Positions 23,132 through 32,516 of a stretch of DNA of 64,000 nucleotides are shown here, in pieces. The DNA is from Lederbergia panacisoli (GTDB taxonomy: Bacteria > Bacillota > Bacilli > Bacillales > Bacillaceae_C): NCBI RefSeq assembly GCF_024626525.1, contig NZ_JANJGU010000002.1:186001-250000 (forward strand). Direction: 5' to 3'. Made by a program: the position numbers and the translations under genes. Every line of letters begins with the position of its first letter. Within the stretch, counting starts at the first letter, position 1. A model generated the notes under the pieces. It ran no database searches, was not told the DNA's origin, and saw nothing but the letters and a program-made list of their open reading frames with translations.

Positions 23132-24058
23132 TTAAGATGCTGGATGATCCACCGCTCCAGCTATCATATAAGGATGGATAATACAATGGAAACTATCATC
23201 CTTAGATAATATTTGGTTTTCAAAAACAATGAGTGCTTTTTTTATAGATGAACTCCCGTTTTCAGAATGGAACACTATTTCCTCTGGTTTATACCCGCAA
23301 AGAAGATGATTATTTTTGCCAATAGACTTTGCAGGTATTAACCTCATGATACTGCTCCATTCAGGAGGAAGGGACGAGGCAGATTCATAAAAATTATTTT
23401 TATCCTCAGCGATAGCAATAATTTCTGCCGGCAGCTCATTTTTAATAGAATGAATAGAGATAATCATTACCGGAGTCTTTGTAATGGGATCGTACAATTG
23501 ATTACCGCTATCAATCAAACCTTTTAAATGCAAAATAATTCCGTTAATTTTAATAGTAACATCAATCAGTACATCATATTGGATATTAGAAATGGTCATA
23601 GCAGTTATTCTTCTTTTTGAGAAATGCCAAGCAATTGGGAAAGCAATCAATAAAAAAAGCCAACTTACGGGGTCGCCATATCCGCGTATACTTTGAATGA
23701 TTACAGCGGATTTCAGTTCCAAATCAAATGTAAGGAAATAATGGGCTCCAATCAAAATACCACCCATTAAGAAAGTTGCAAAATAAAAGGTTAATAGGCT
23801 TGAAAAAAAAGTAGAAAACCTTTTATAGCCAAATGTTGCTAATATCATTCCGACTGATACTGCCAATTTAACTAGAGGATGAGCTGCAAATGTTGAATAT
23901 GGAGTGATTGCCATTACAATTAGCAGAGAACCTAATATTCCACCTAAAATAATTCGAATAGGATGTGCCGATCTTTTTAAAAAAATGGAGGTAGTCCATA
24001 GTAAAAGGCTATCTATAAGCAAATTTAACATTAAAATAATATCTAAATATACAAACAA
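23132..24058 (-). CDS. spoIIGA: Sporulation sigma-E factor-processing peptidase SpoIIGA
   Basis: SpoIIGA cleaves pro-sigma-E after a forespore signal from SpoIIR. The 308-aa protein has five predicted N-terminal membrane segments and the aspartic protease motif GLIDSGNQLYDP at ~175-186. I start at TTG 24058: GGAGGAGG lies five bases upstream and FVYLDIILMLN aligns with the family start. An overlapping ATG at 24062 is out of frame. Confidence 0.95.
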   Translation of the reverse strand: MFVYLDIILMLNLLIDSLLLWTTSIFLKRSAHPIRIILGGILGSLLIVMAITPYSTFAAHPLVKLAVSVGMILATFGYKRFSTFFSSLLTFYFATFLMGGILIGAHYFLTFDLELKSAVIIQSIRGYGDPVSWLFLLIAFPIAWHFSKRRITAMTISNIQYDVLIDVTIKINGIILHLKGLIDSGNQLYDPITKTPVMIISIHSIKNELPAEIIAIAEDKNNFYESASSLPPEWSSIMRLIPAKSIGKNNHLLCGYKPEEIVFHSENGSSSIKKALIVFENQILSKDDSFHCIIHPYMIAGAVDHPAS

Positions 24059-24275
24059 GCATACCTCCTCCAGCAAACCGATTTGCGTTAAAAATATAGG
24101 ATAAGGGCTTTAATGAAAAGTATAAATTAGATATCTTTTGGAATGTGTCAGTTTCTGTAACGGAATAAATAGAAGTTTTCACTATTTTATTCGATAATTG
24201 TCAAAAAAAATACCCCTTAAAATCATTAGGAGGTCACTGAAAAGGTTCTATTAATAAAGGAATTCCATGAATACT
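24059..24275. other. spoIIGA upstream region
   Basis: AT-rich with no ORF. It contains TTGACA next to TTATCGAA (24190-24197 on the minus strand), one mismatch from a Spo0A box, which suits Spo0A control of spoIIG. I could not fit a convincing -10. Confidence 0.35.
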
Positions 24276-24402
24276 GTTGATTTCCGCTACAGGCGGACGC
24301 TTTCCGGAGGGCGTGCGGTGAGCTTCCTCGTCGCTACGCTCCTGCGGGATCTCACCTGTCACGCTAATCCCTCAGGAGTCGCCGCCTTCCGCTTCAATCA
24401 AT
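24276..24402 (+). repeat. GC-rich MITE-like element, copy 1 (no 60-bp insert)
   Basis: About 127 bp, far richer in GC than its surroundings. It opens with GTTGATTTCCGCTACAGGCGG and closes with CCGCCTTCCGCTTCAATCAA, which are near inverted repeats. The core GGGCGTGCGGTGAGC...CGCTACGCTCCTGCGGGATCTCACC recurs in copies 2 and 3. The 60-bp insert site is empty here (CTAATCCCTCAGGAGTCG). No ORF. Confidence 0.85.
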
Positions 24403-24574
24403 GCAACTGCTAAAAATCAAGTTACAACCTCCTGCATACAATATAAATTAAATATATTTAAGTCCATTTACGGCTATTTATGACTAAGTCGTAGTAAAAA
24501 AATCCATCTATTCCATCAAATGAAAGATTTGGTCATAGTACGCACTGGTTTGAAATTAAAGTAAAAACTTAACA

Positions 24575-24616
24575 GCAAAAAAGGTATAGCCCCTTTAATA
24601 ATAAGGAACTATACCT
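24575..24616 (-). terminator. Likely terminator of ftsZ
   Basis: The minus strand has AGGTATAG (24609-24616) paired with CTATACCT (24582-24589), inner TTCCTT/AAAGGGG pairing, then TTTTTTG. Repeat copy 2 lies between it and ftsZ, so the repeat would be in the ftsZ message. Confidence 0.7.
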
Positions 24617-24644
24617 ATTGAAATTGAGCCTAAGTAAGAAATCC

Positions 24645-24836
24645 GTTGATTGGAGTGGGAGGCGGCGAAGACTCCTGGTCGGCTAAAGACGGCCACGTCC
24701 TGTGGCCAACGCCGACACTAGGACGTCCTGTCCGTCGCGGGAGTACAGGGCTGAGGAGACCCCACAGGCGCTAATGCGCCGAGGAGGCTCCCCGTCACGC
24801 CCGCGGAAAGCGAAGCCGCCTGGAACGGAAACCAAC
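24645..24836 (-). repeat. GC-rich MITE-like element, copy 2, with 60-bp insert
   Basis: 192 bp, inverted relative to copy 1. Ends are GTTGATTGGAGTGGGAGGCGG and CCGCCTGGAACGGAAACCAAC. Positions 24677-24736 are the 60-bp insert shared with copy 3, identical over all 60 bases, whereas the flanking element has diverged. Lies in the presumed ftsZ 3' untranslated region. Confidence 0.88.
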
Positions 24837-24919
24837 AGCTAGGTTTTAACACAATACCTTATAAAGAGGTCTACTTTTTCACCTCAAGGTATATTTACTT
24901 AGTCTAGCTCCCGCCCTAT

Positions 24920-26053
24920 CTATCTTCTTCTATTTCTATTTCGTAGAAATGTCGGAATGTCTAGCGTATCTTCAACAGATTGATTCGATCTTGTTTGTTC
25001 CTGAACCTCTTCTCTTCTAGGTTCACGAGTTACACTTTGCGCTTGAGTATTTTGTTTACTCTGCCCAAAAGTTGACCTTTGTGGAACAGGTTGAGGAGAA
25101 GCTTCATTAAAGCCTGTTGCAATTACAGTTACAATAATTTCGTCTTTTAAGTTTTCGTTTATGACCGAACCAAAGATCATATTTACTTCTTGATCCGAAG
25201 CCGATGCTACGATATCCGCAGCTTCTTGTACTTCATACAAACTAATATTTGTTCCCCCAGAAATATTCATCAAGACACCTTGAGCGCCATCGATAGATGT
25301 CTCAAGCAATGGAGAGGAAATGGCTTTTTTAGCTGCTTCAGCCGCACGGTTTTCACCCGTTGCAACACCGATTCCCATCAAGGCAGATCCTTTATTCGTC
25401 ATAATGGTTTTAACATCAGCAAAGTCAAGGTTGATAAGTCCCGGAACGGCAATCAACTCAGAAATACCTTGAACACCTTGTCTTAAAACATTATCAGCTT
25501 CACGGAATGCTTCAAGCATCGGCGTACTCTTATCGACAATTTCCAACAATCTATCATTTGGAATAACAATAAGTGTGTCGACCGCTTCTTTCATTGCTCC
25601 AATTCCACCACTAGCTTGATTTGCACGTTTACGGCCTTCAAATGTAAATGGTCTTGTAACAATTCCTACTGTCAAAGCTCCTAAATCCTTGGCAATTTGG
25701 GCAATAACAGGAGCAGCACCAGTTCCAGTTCCGCCACCCATACCTGCAGTTACAAATACCATATCAGCACCTCTAAGTGCCTCTTCGATTTGCTCCTTGC
25801 TTTCTTCAGCAGCTTTTTTTCCAACCTCTGGATTCGCTCCAGCACCGAGCCCTCTCGTTAGTTTGGCACCAATTTGCATTTTAATTTCAGCTTTTGAAAG
25901 ATTTAGCGCTTGCGCATCGGTATTAACTGCAATAAATTCTACTCCTTGAACGTCATGTTCTATCATTCTGTTCACTGCATTATTACCGCCACCACCAACG
26001 CCTATTACTTTTATCGTTGCTAATGAATCTAAATTTGTATCAAAGTCCAACAT
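24920..26053 (-). CDS. ftsZ: Cell division GTPase FtsZ
   Basis: FtsZ polymerises into the Z-ring. The 377-aa protein has the tubulin signature [13 protein letters not shown] (~106-118), the synergy-loop region ([11 protein letters not shown]) and the C-terminal peptide [12 protein letters not shown] that binds FtsA and SepF, followed by basic RRR. It lies 38 nt after ftsA. Last gene of the division cluster. Confidence 0.98.
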   Translation of the reverse strand: MLDFDTNLDSLATIKVIGVGGGGNNAVNRMIEHDVQGVEFIAVNTDAQALNLSKAEIKMQIGAKLTRGLGAGANPEVGKKAAEESKEQIEEALRGADMVFVTAGMGGGTGTGAAPVIAQIAKDLGALTVGIVTRPFTFEGRKRANQASGGIGAMKEAVDTLIVIPNDRLLEIVDKSTPMLEAFREADNVLRQGVQGISELIAVPGLINLDFADVKTIMTNKGSALMGIGVATGENRAAEAAKKAISSPLLETSIDGAQGVLMNISGGTNISLYEVQEAADIVASASDQEVNMIFGSVINENLKDEIIVTVIATGFNEASPQPVPQRSTFGQSKQNTQAQSVTREPRREEVQEQTRSNQSVEDTLDIPTFLRNRNRRR

Positions 26054-26091
26054 GGCAAGTCCTCCTGTTTTGTTTAATTACCGGGATGCTT

Positions 26092-27381
26092 TTACTCGAA
26101 AAAATATCCAAAAAACTTCTTTACTTTTGAGGAGATTTTTTCATCCGGATGCTTCTCTTTTCTTTGGTTTTGAGATGATGCCTTGACTAGGCGTTTTTCA
26201 TTTGGTTCATCAGAATACTGATGAGGCACAGCACTAACATTTCGTCCTTGTAATCTAGCATTCTTATATGAATGTTTTATAAGTCCAATAGCTGTTGTAT
26301 ATTGAGGTTCTCTGACTCCAATATAATCTGGAATCGCAACACGTACTCTATTTTGAAAAATAACTTGCGCTAATTCCATCACTCCAGGCATGTTTGAAAC
26401 TCCGCCTGTTAATACAAACCCTCCCGGTAAATCGGATACTCCCATTCTTCTTAATTCTTTTTGAATGAGTTCAAATATTTCTTCCATTCTAGCTTCAATA
26501 ATATCAGATATCTCAACCTGATTAAACTGTTGATGTTGATCACTGCCTATTATAGGAACGCTGAAAACCTCATCTTCTGAAGCATGATCATAATAGGCAT
26601 GTCCATATTTAAGCTTAATTTTTTCAGCATCTTCTGTTGCGGTTCTTAGTCCTATCGACAAATCTTTCGTGATATGATCCCCGCCTACTGGTATGACGAC
26701 TGTATCAAGTATGTGTCCTTGGTCAAATACTGTCAATGTAGTGGATCCACCACCCATATCAATTAGAGCTGTACCGAGATTTTGTTCATCTTTTGATAGG
26801 GCACAAGAAGCTGATGCCAATGGCTGGAGAACAATGTCGACAATTTCAAGTCCAGAGCGCTCAACACAACGGAGCGTGTTATGTAAGACCGTCTTTGACC
26901 CAGTAATGAGGATACCTTCCATTTCAAGCCTGACACCAATCATACCCCGAGGGTCTGTAATTTCCTCAAGACCATCAACAATAAACTGAAGCGGTATGAT
27001 ATTAATAATCTCTCTGTCTGGTGGAATAGATATAACCTCAGCTGCATCGATAACTCTTGCAACGTCATCGTCACCTATTTCTCTATTCTCACTTGAAACA
27101 GCCACAACACCATGGCATGGTTGCAATCCTATATGATTTCCTGCAATTCCGACAATACATTGCCGTATTTGCATTCCAATCATTCTTTCAGCCTGCTCTA
27201 CTGCCTTTTTAATAGAATGAACGGTCTCGTCTATATCGACAATAGCACCTCTTCTAATCCCTTCCGCCTTGGCGGTCCCAACTCCAATAATATTCAGCGA
27301 ATGATTGGACATTTCCCCGATGATTACTTTAACAGTGGACGTACCTATATCTAAGCTGACATACACTTCGTTGTTATTCAT
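26092..27381 (-). CDS. ftsA: Cell division protein FtsA
   Basis: Actin-like ATPase that anchors FtsZ to the membrane. The 429-aa protein has the actin-type phosphate motifs (YVSLDIGTSTVKV, ALIDMGGGSTT) and the 1C domain (~85-165). The C-terminal amphipathic helix (KVKKFFGYFFE) is the membrane tether. SD GGGGG precedes the ATG. The 129-bp upstream gap is AT-rich; no sigma-H promoter could be fitted with confidence. Confidence 0.97.
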   Translation of the reverse strand: MNNNEVYVSLDIGTSTVKVIIGEMSNHSLNIIGVGTAKAEGIRRGAIVDIDETVHSIKKAVEQAERMIGMQIRQCIVGIAGNHIGLQPCHGVVAVSSENREIGDDDVARVIDAAEVISIPPDREIINIIPLQFIVDGLEEITDPRGMIGVRLEMEGILITGSKTVLHNTLRCVERSGLEIVDIVLQPLASASCALSKDEQNLGTALIDMGGGSTTLTVFDQGHILDTVVIPVGGDHITKDLSIGLRTATEDAEKIKLKYGHAYYDHASEDEVFSVPIIGSDQHQQFNQVEISDIIEARMEEIFELIQKELRRMGVSDLPGGFVLTGGVSNMPGVMELAQVIFQNRVRVAIPDYIGVREPQYTTAIGLIKHSYKNARLQGRNVSAVPHQYSDEPNEKRLVKASSQNQRKEKHPDEKISSKVKKFFGYFFE

Positions 27382-27510
27382 TCTTTGGCACCCCCTTTTA
27401 CCTTGCTATTACTTATTCTAATGCATATAATTTCCATTCATATCATCCTTGAGTTTACTTATTAAGAATTATTCGTCATCTAATTTTATTTTCCTGTTTA
27501 ATAATAATAT

Positions 27511-27867
27511 TTATTTAGAATTTTCTCTAGTATTAGCCCATTTATTTATTAAAATTCTGCGGATGACAGCTATATTTTGAAATAACCTAACCCCAAATGC
27601 AAAAACAGCTGCTAAGTACAAGTCTACACCAAGATGAACACCTAGAAAAGCTAAACTTGCAGCAAGTATAATATTAAAGAAAAATCCCGAAACAAAAACA
27701 CGATTATCGTAAATATTTTGTAAATATGCTCTAATTCCACCAAATAATGTATCTAAGGCAGCCAATACTGCGATGGATAAATAATTTGCATATTCTTCCG
27801 GAATTTTTACATCTGTCATTAATCCTAATAATACTCCTAATAATAATCCTACAACGGGCAGCCACAT
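27511..27867 (-). CDS. sbp: Small basic protein Sbp (DUF1290)
   Basis: The 118-aa membrane protein has three to four hydrophobic segments and lies in the divIB-ylxW-ylxX-sbp cluster upstream of ftsA. The family has no known biochemical role. It starts one base after ylxX. Confidence 0.92.
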   Translation of the reverse strand: MWLPVVGLLLGVLLGLMTDVKIPEEYANYLSIAVLAALDTLFGGIRAYLQNIYDNRVFVSGFFFNIILAASLAFLGVHLGVDLYLAAVFAFGVRLFQNIAVIRRILINKWANTRENSK

Positions 27868-27868
27868 A

Positions 27869-28597
27869 TTAGCTATCCTCTTTTTCTTCGACTGGTGTCA
27901 TCCCATGTATTTTTATTGGATCAACATAGGCGGGAACAACGACGGATTTATTTGGTTTGGATATTTCAACCTTTAAATTATCAATAAAAAAGTCATCCTT
28001 TATTGCGGAAATCTGCATTCTATTATACATTTTCTCAGCTACTCCCATATTTTCTGTCGTAATATGAATATGAAAGGGAAGTGTTTTTAAAGAATGGGTT
28101 CCGACCTTTGTTTCACCGTTAATATCTCGTATTACCGTTGTATTAATTAGTCTTTCACCATCTATTGATATATCCTTTGCCCCATACATATTTATTTCAT
28201 TAATCAGGCGTTTTAAATTCATAGGTGATACTGAATTTACCCTTTGACCTAAAAGCAAAGCCTTATCAATGGAGTCAATTGTTAATACAATTCCAGGTCC
28301 TTCTACTTCTGTCAGCCCTATTTCTTTTTTTAATTGCTCTAATGTCTGTTTTAGTGCTTGTTCTTTGCTTCCTTCAATTTCAGAAGCATAATCATTTATT
28401 CTTTTATCATGGAGACGAATTTCTTCCAGCAACCTAGACTGAAGCTTCATTTCATTGGATAAAGTTTCACGAAGCTCCCATAAATCCCTTGTATCTCTTG
28501 TCGTAGGTTCATGAACCGTTTTAAATTGGATGGCAATCATAAAACCAATAATTATGGTTATAACTGTAATATAAATTTTAGCTTGATTACCCATCAT
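27869..28597 (-). CDS. ylxX: DUF881 protein YlxX
   Basis: The 242-aa protein has a single N-terminal membrane segment (~5-25), a coiled coil (~35-85) and the DUF881 domain with IDGERLINTT and VGPGIVLTI-like motifs. It overlaps ylxW by ATGA. DUF881 pairs near ftsAZ are typical of Firmicutes; function is unknown. Confidence 0.92.
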   Translation of the reverse strand: MMGNQAKIYITVITIIIGFMIAIQFKTVHEPTTRDTRDLWELRETLSNEMKLQSRLLEEIRLHDKRINDYASEIEGSKEQALKQTLEQLKKEIGLTEVEGPGIVLTIDSIDKALLLGQRVNSVSPMNLKRLINEINMYGAKDISIDGERLINTTVIRDINGETKVGTHSLKTLPFHIHITTENMGVAEKMYNRMQISAIKDDFFIDNLKVEISKPNKSVVVPAYVDPIKIHGMTPVEEKEDS

Positions 28598-29301
28598 GAT
28601 GATTCTCCTAATACCGGTTCAAATAAAATTTGCTTTTTCTTTTCTATTGAAAAAATAATGTTATCATTGACAATCTGATCCCGAACACCACCCGAAATAT
28701 TAAGAGCAGATATTAGATTATTGGGATCTCCAATGGCCACAATTTTAAACGGGGCAGGATATGGATTACCATCAACCGTTATGACAGGACCGTTGCAATA
28801 AATGTATGAATTATGATTTAGGCGTTGTCCATTAATTGATATTGCGGAAGCACCAGCTATGTACAGTTCATTTACTACTTTGAAAACATGGTGTTCATGA
28901 ACAATATAATTGTTCGCATCTTCGCTTTGATTGTATTCTCCATCCTCGAGACTAACTTCAATGCCAGAACCTTTTACCTTCATCTTTCCAAGAAACATCC
29001 GATATTTTTCTGCATCTTCGGCCAAACCGGAAAACATTTCTTCTTCCTTAGATAAATCTTTTTCGTAATTACGAACAGATATTTGTTTTTCATTTAAATC
29101 TTTTTGGAGTTCTCTGTTTTTATCTTGGGCTAGTATAATTTGTTTTCGTAAATTGTTTTGCATTACATATTGTCTATCTGTAATTTTATGGGAGTTAGCA
29201 TCTTCTTTACTTGATTGACTGTAGGAGAAGGCAATAATGAAGCCAAAAACTAAGAAGACTAAAGAAAAAACAACATATTTACCTTTCTTCTTCCGCTGCA
29301 T
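28594..29301 (-). CDS. ylxW: DUF881 protein YlxW
   Basis: Paralogue of the next gene: one N-terminal membrane segment, coiled coil (~40-85), DUF881 domain (ASAISINGQRLNHNS). Start ATG 29301 follows GGAGG; an in-frame upstream start at 29346 lies inside divIB and has no SD. It is 235 aa and overlaps divIB by 23 nt. Confidence 0.92.
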   Translation of the reverse strand: MQRKKKGKYVVFSLVFLVFGFIIAFSYSQSSKEDANSHKITDRQYVMQNNLRKQIILAQDKNRELQKDLNEKQISVRNYEKDLSKEEEMFSGLAEDAEKYRMFLGKMKVKGSGIEVSLEDGEYNQSEDANNYIVHEHHVFKVVNELYIAGASAISINGQRLNHNSYIYCNGPVITVDGNPYPAPFKIVAIGDPNNLISALNISGGVRDQIVNDNIIFSIEKKKQILFEPVLGESS

Positions 29302-30055
29302 TAATTTCCTCCTCTTCAAGATCATACGCTTTGAAAAAAGAACCAACTTCTAAATCTATTACCCCTTTTACTTTAGGGTCTAATTGACTGACAATCGAAG
29401 GATAATGAATCATTTTTGCTGCAAGTGTGGTGATTGTTGCATTTACTTCAAAGCCATCGTTCATAAATAAATAAACATGATACTTGTCCGTTTCTTTTGG
29501 ATCATAATGAACTTCAGAGACGGAATTTAATATTTCTGATGGGAACATTTTTAATTGTGCTGCAAGGTCTTCCAAAATTGCCCCTTCTTTGAAACTAAAT
29601 AGTAAAGGTGCATCGGTAAGATTAGTATTATTCTTAAGAATCGTCCCGTTTTCCAACACTGGATGAAAATCTTTTTCTGACTTAAGGAGGGCAATTGGTG
29701 AATATTCCTTAATATTGATGACAATATTATTAGGAAATTCCATAAGAACCTCTGCATGCTTTATCTCAGGAATAGACATTAATTTTTTCGCAACTTGTTT
29801 CTTATTTATTTTCCAAATATTTTGACCCTTTTGTAGGGCTGAGCTATTTATGGCGTCCTCTTTTGTTACTAGTTCAATTCCGTTCACATCAATTTTATTG
29901 ATTTGACTGAGTGGGGATTGAATATATACTACACAGGCAATAAGAAGAAAGAATAAAGTAAGCAAAAAAATTAGCCGCCTATTTGCCTTTCGTCTTCGAT
30001 GTTCTTTTATTTTAGGAATCCTGTCTTCTAGGGATAGAACTTTCCCTTTTTCCAT
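29279..30055 (-). CDS. divIB: Division protein DivIB (FtsQ)
   Basis: DivIB complexes with FtsL and DivIC at the septum. The 258-aa protein has a cytoplasmic basic tail, one membrane segment (~27-47), a POTRA domain (INKIDVNGIELVTKEDAI) and the beta domain. In B. subtilis murB precedes it; here divIB directly follows murG. Confidence 0.95.
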   Translation of the reverse strand: MEKGKVLSLEDRIPKIKEHRRRKANRRLIFLLTLFFLLIACVVYIQSPLSQINKIDVNGIELVTKEDAINSSALQKGQNIWKINKKQVAKKLMSIPEIKHAEVLMEFPNNIVINIKEYSPIALLKSEKDFHPVLENGTILKNNTNLTDAPLLFSFKEGAILEDLAAQLKMFPSEILNSVSEVHYDPKETDKYHVYLFMNDGFEVNATITTLAAKMIHYPSIVSQLDPKVKGVIDLEVGSFFKAYDLEEEEINAAEEER

Positions 30056-30092
30056 ACACACTACCCCTTTTATGCCTCATATATCTTTATAA

Positions 30093-31193
30093 TTACCGTT
30101 CATGCTTTACAAGTTCTAATAATAAAGTAAATAGTTTATTAGCGGAATCAGGGATGCCCAGCTTCTTTGCTGCTTCCCCCATTGTTATTTTTTTATTATC
30201 GTCCAATAAAATGGAATCTAGAGCTTCGATAAATCTATTGCAAGATAAATCACTTTCTTCGAGCATTATGGCTGCACCATTATTGACTAGAGCAGTTGCA
30301 TTTTTTACTTGATGGTTATTTGTTACATAAGGACTTGGGATTAAAATGGAAGGTATTCCAAGTGCAGTTATTTCAGCAAGTGATGTCGCTCCAGCACGTC
30401 CAACAACAACATCAATCGATGCAAGAACTTCCTCCATATTATGGATAAATGGGACGATAGCGACATTTTCATTTGTCCCTAATAAAGTGGCTTCCTTCAA
30501 GACTTCTTCATAATGGACTTCGCCTGTTGCATAGATGATTTGATATGGTTTATTTGAAAGTCGTGATAGTGATTTAATTACAACCTCATTAATAGGTCTT
30601 GCACCTCTACTCCCACCAACAACTAGGGCAGTATTTACATTTTCCTTTAATCCAAAAGATTGTAAGATGCTAGATGATTTAGAATTTAGTACTTCTTGGG
30701 CACGTGGATTTCCTGTCATCACTACTTTATCATCCGGAAAAAACGGACGAACTTCTTCGAAACAAATAGCCACTTTATTTACATATCGGCTTAAAAACCT
30801 ATTGGTCAAGCCTGGCACACTATTTTGCTCATGTATGACTGTCGGAATTTTTCTTTTTGCTGCTGCATAAACTACGGGACCACAAACGTATCCTCCCGTC
30901 CCTATGACAACATCTGGTTTAAAGCTTTTTAAGATTTTTTTACTATCTCGTACACCCTTTAAAAATCGAAAAATAGTTTTTACATTTTCAAATGATAATG
31001 CACGACGAAAACCCGTAATATTAATCGCCTTAAAAGCAATGTTTTCACGTCCAATAATTTTCGCTTCAAGACCTTTTTCTGTTCCAATATATAAAAATTC
31101 AACATTTGGGTTTTGTTTTTTAATTGTTTTTATTAAGGCAAGTGCAGGATATATATGCCCTCCTGTACCGCCGCCACTTACAACGACCTTCAT
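30093..31193 (-). CDS. murG: UDP-GlcNAc:lipid I N-acetylglucosaminyltransferase
   Basis: MurG adds GlcNAc to lipid I on the inner membrane face, giving lipid II. The 366-aa GT28 enzyme has the N-terminal glycine loop [14 protein letters not shown], the HEQN motif and the UDP-GlcNAc site [20 protein letters not shown] terminator upstream separates it from spoVE, so it probably has its own promoter. Confidence 0.97.
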   Translation of the reverse strand: MKVVVSGGGTGGHIYPALALIKTIKKQNPNVEFLYIGTEKGLEAKIIGRENIAFKAINITGFRRALSFENVKTIFRFLKGVRDSKKILKSFKPDVVIGTGGYVCGPVVYAAAKRKIPTVIHEQNSVPGLTNRFLSRYVNKVAICFEEVRPFFPDDKVVMTGNPRAQEVLNSKSSSILQSFGLKENVNTALVVGGSRGARPINEVVIKSLSRLSNKPYQIIYATGEVHYEEVLKEATLLGTNENVAIVPFIHNMEEVLASIDVVVGRAGATSLAEITALGIPSILIPSPYVTNNHQVKNATALVNNGAAIMLEESDLSCNRFIEALDSILLDDNKKITMGEAAKKLGIPDSANKLFTLLLELVKHER

Positions 31194-31302
31194 TTTGCCA
31201 CCTCTATCAGCAGTAATCTATAAAAAATAAACTTAATTATTATCTTACTATATTTTTCACTATAAAGAAGTGTTCTTAACGTAATTGTAATAAAAAAAGA
31301 AT

Positions 31303-31327
31303 AAAAAAAAGAACCTAATGAAGGTTC
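31303..31327 (-). terminator. Terminator after spoVE
   Basis: GAACCTTC/GAAGGTTC-type hairpin (31311-31327) followed by eight T on the minus strand, 10 bp after the spoVE stop. Confidence 0.85.
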
Positions 31328-31336
31328 AGTAATCAA

Positions 31337-32437
31337 TCATATTTTTGAATATCGGCTTATGTTTAGAAGTATCCCTATAGCCATCAGCATTAAAGTCAGT
31401 GAAGATCCGCCGTAGCTTAGAAATGGCAATGTTATTCCTGTTACAGGCATTAGCCCTGTTACAACCCCGATATTAATCATCACCTGTATCGCAATCATCG
31501 ATATAATCCCGACAGCAAGAAAACTTCCAAACAGATCAGGGGCACCGAGTGCAATTCTTATTCCCCTCCATAAAAGGAGAGCAAATAAAAGCAGAACGAG
31601 ACTTCCACCGATAAAACCAAGTTCTTCCGCGAGGATAGCAAAAATAAAATCGGTTTGAGGTTCGGGCAAGTAGAAAAATTTCTGCCTGCTTTCTCCAAGT
31701 CCCAATCCAAATAATCCACCTGGACCAATTGCGTACAAGGACTGGATGATTTGAAATCCAGTATTTTGCGGATCCTGCCATGGATCAAGAAATGAAGTGA
31801 TTCTTGCAATCCTGTACGGAGCAGAAATTACAAGAGCAACAAAACCTGTTATGCCAAGAAAACCGAGAACAACAAAATGTGCTATTCTCGCTCCTGCGAT
31901 AAATATCATTATCACGCATGTCCCAACCATTACTGTTCCAGTTCCCAAATCCGGTTGAAGCATAATCATTCCAAAAGCTAAGAAAACCAAGCCTAACGTA
32001 GGAAATAAACCCTTTTTAACAGTTGTGATATAACGTTGATGTTCAGAAAGAAACTTCGCTAAAAAAGCAATCATTGCGAGTTTGATAAATTCAGAAGGCT
32101 GTATAGAAAAAGCTCCGACGCCAATCCAGCTTTGAGACCCATTTCTTTCCATCCCAATTCCAGGGATCAATACAGCTACCAGCAATATAAAACAGATGAT
32201 CAATAAGGGCTTGGCCCATTTTTTAATAACCCAGTAGTCTATATTCATCACCATAAACATTGCTGCAAAACCAAGACCAGCGAAAAGAAGCTGCCTTTTC
32301 GCAAAGAAAAAAGAGTCGGCGAATTTATAATTAGCCCATATGGCACTTGCACTGTAAACCATGATAAGTCCAATAGCTAATAATAAAAGCGTTGAGAAAA
32401 TCAATATAAAATCAGGGGCTGTTTTTTTTACGGGCAA
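31337..32437 (-). CDS. spoVE: SEDS-family protein SpoVE
   Basis: SEDS glycosyltransferase needed for spore cortex, partner of SpoVD. At 366 aa it has the same length as B. subtilis SpoVE, about ten membrane segments, and the SEDS motif (GGLFGLGLGESRQKFFYLPEPQTDF). I start at TTG 32437 behind GAGGTG; a GTG at 32446 overlaps that SD. FtsW is the close alternative, but dcw position and spoVD linkage favour SpoVE. Confidence 0.93.
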   Translation of the reverse strand: MPVKKTAPDFILIFSTLLLLAIGLIMVYSASAIWANYKFADSFFFAKRQLLFAGLGFAAMFMVMNIDYWVIKKWAKPLLIICFILLVAVLIPGIGMERNGSQSWIGVGAFSIQPSEFIKLAMIAFLAKFLSEHQRYITTVKKGLFPTLGLVFLAFGMIMLQPDLGTGTVMVGTCVIMIFIAGARIAHFVVLGFLGITGFVALVISAPYRIARITSFLDPWQDPQNTGFQIIQSLYAIGPGGLFGLGLGESRQKFFYLPEPQTDFIFAILAEELGFIGGSLVLLLFALLLWRGIRIALGAPDLFGSFLAVGIISMIAIQVMINIGVVTGLMPVTGITLPFLSYGGSSLTLMLMAIGILLNISRYSKI

Positions 32438-32516
32438 TTCTAACACCTCTGCATACTCAATATTTGAGAGTTATTTGAGCATTCTAGGTGTTTTGTCCAA
32501 TTTGCATGCTCTTTTA

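Noticed and set aside
24190-24197. Spo0A box upstream of spoIIGA as a firm call
   Set aside because: Only one near-match and no properly spaced -10, so kept as a note.
24276-24836. Insertion sequence with transposase
   Set aside because: No ORF of transposase type in any of the three elements; they are non-coding.
27382-27510. Sigma-H promoter of ftsA
   Set aside because: AGGA and GAAT words are present but spaced too far apart for the consensus.
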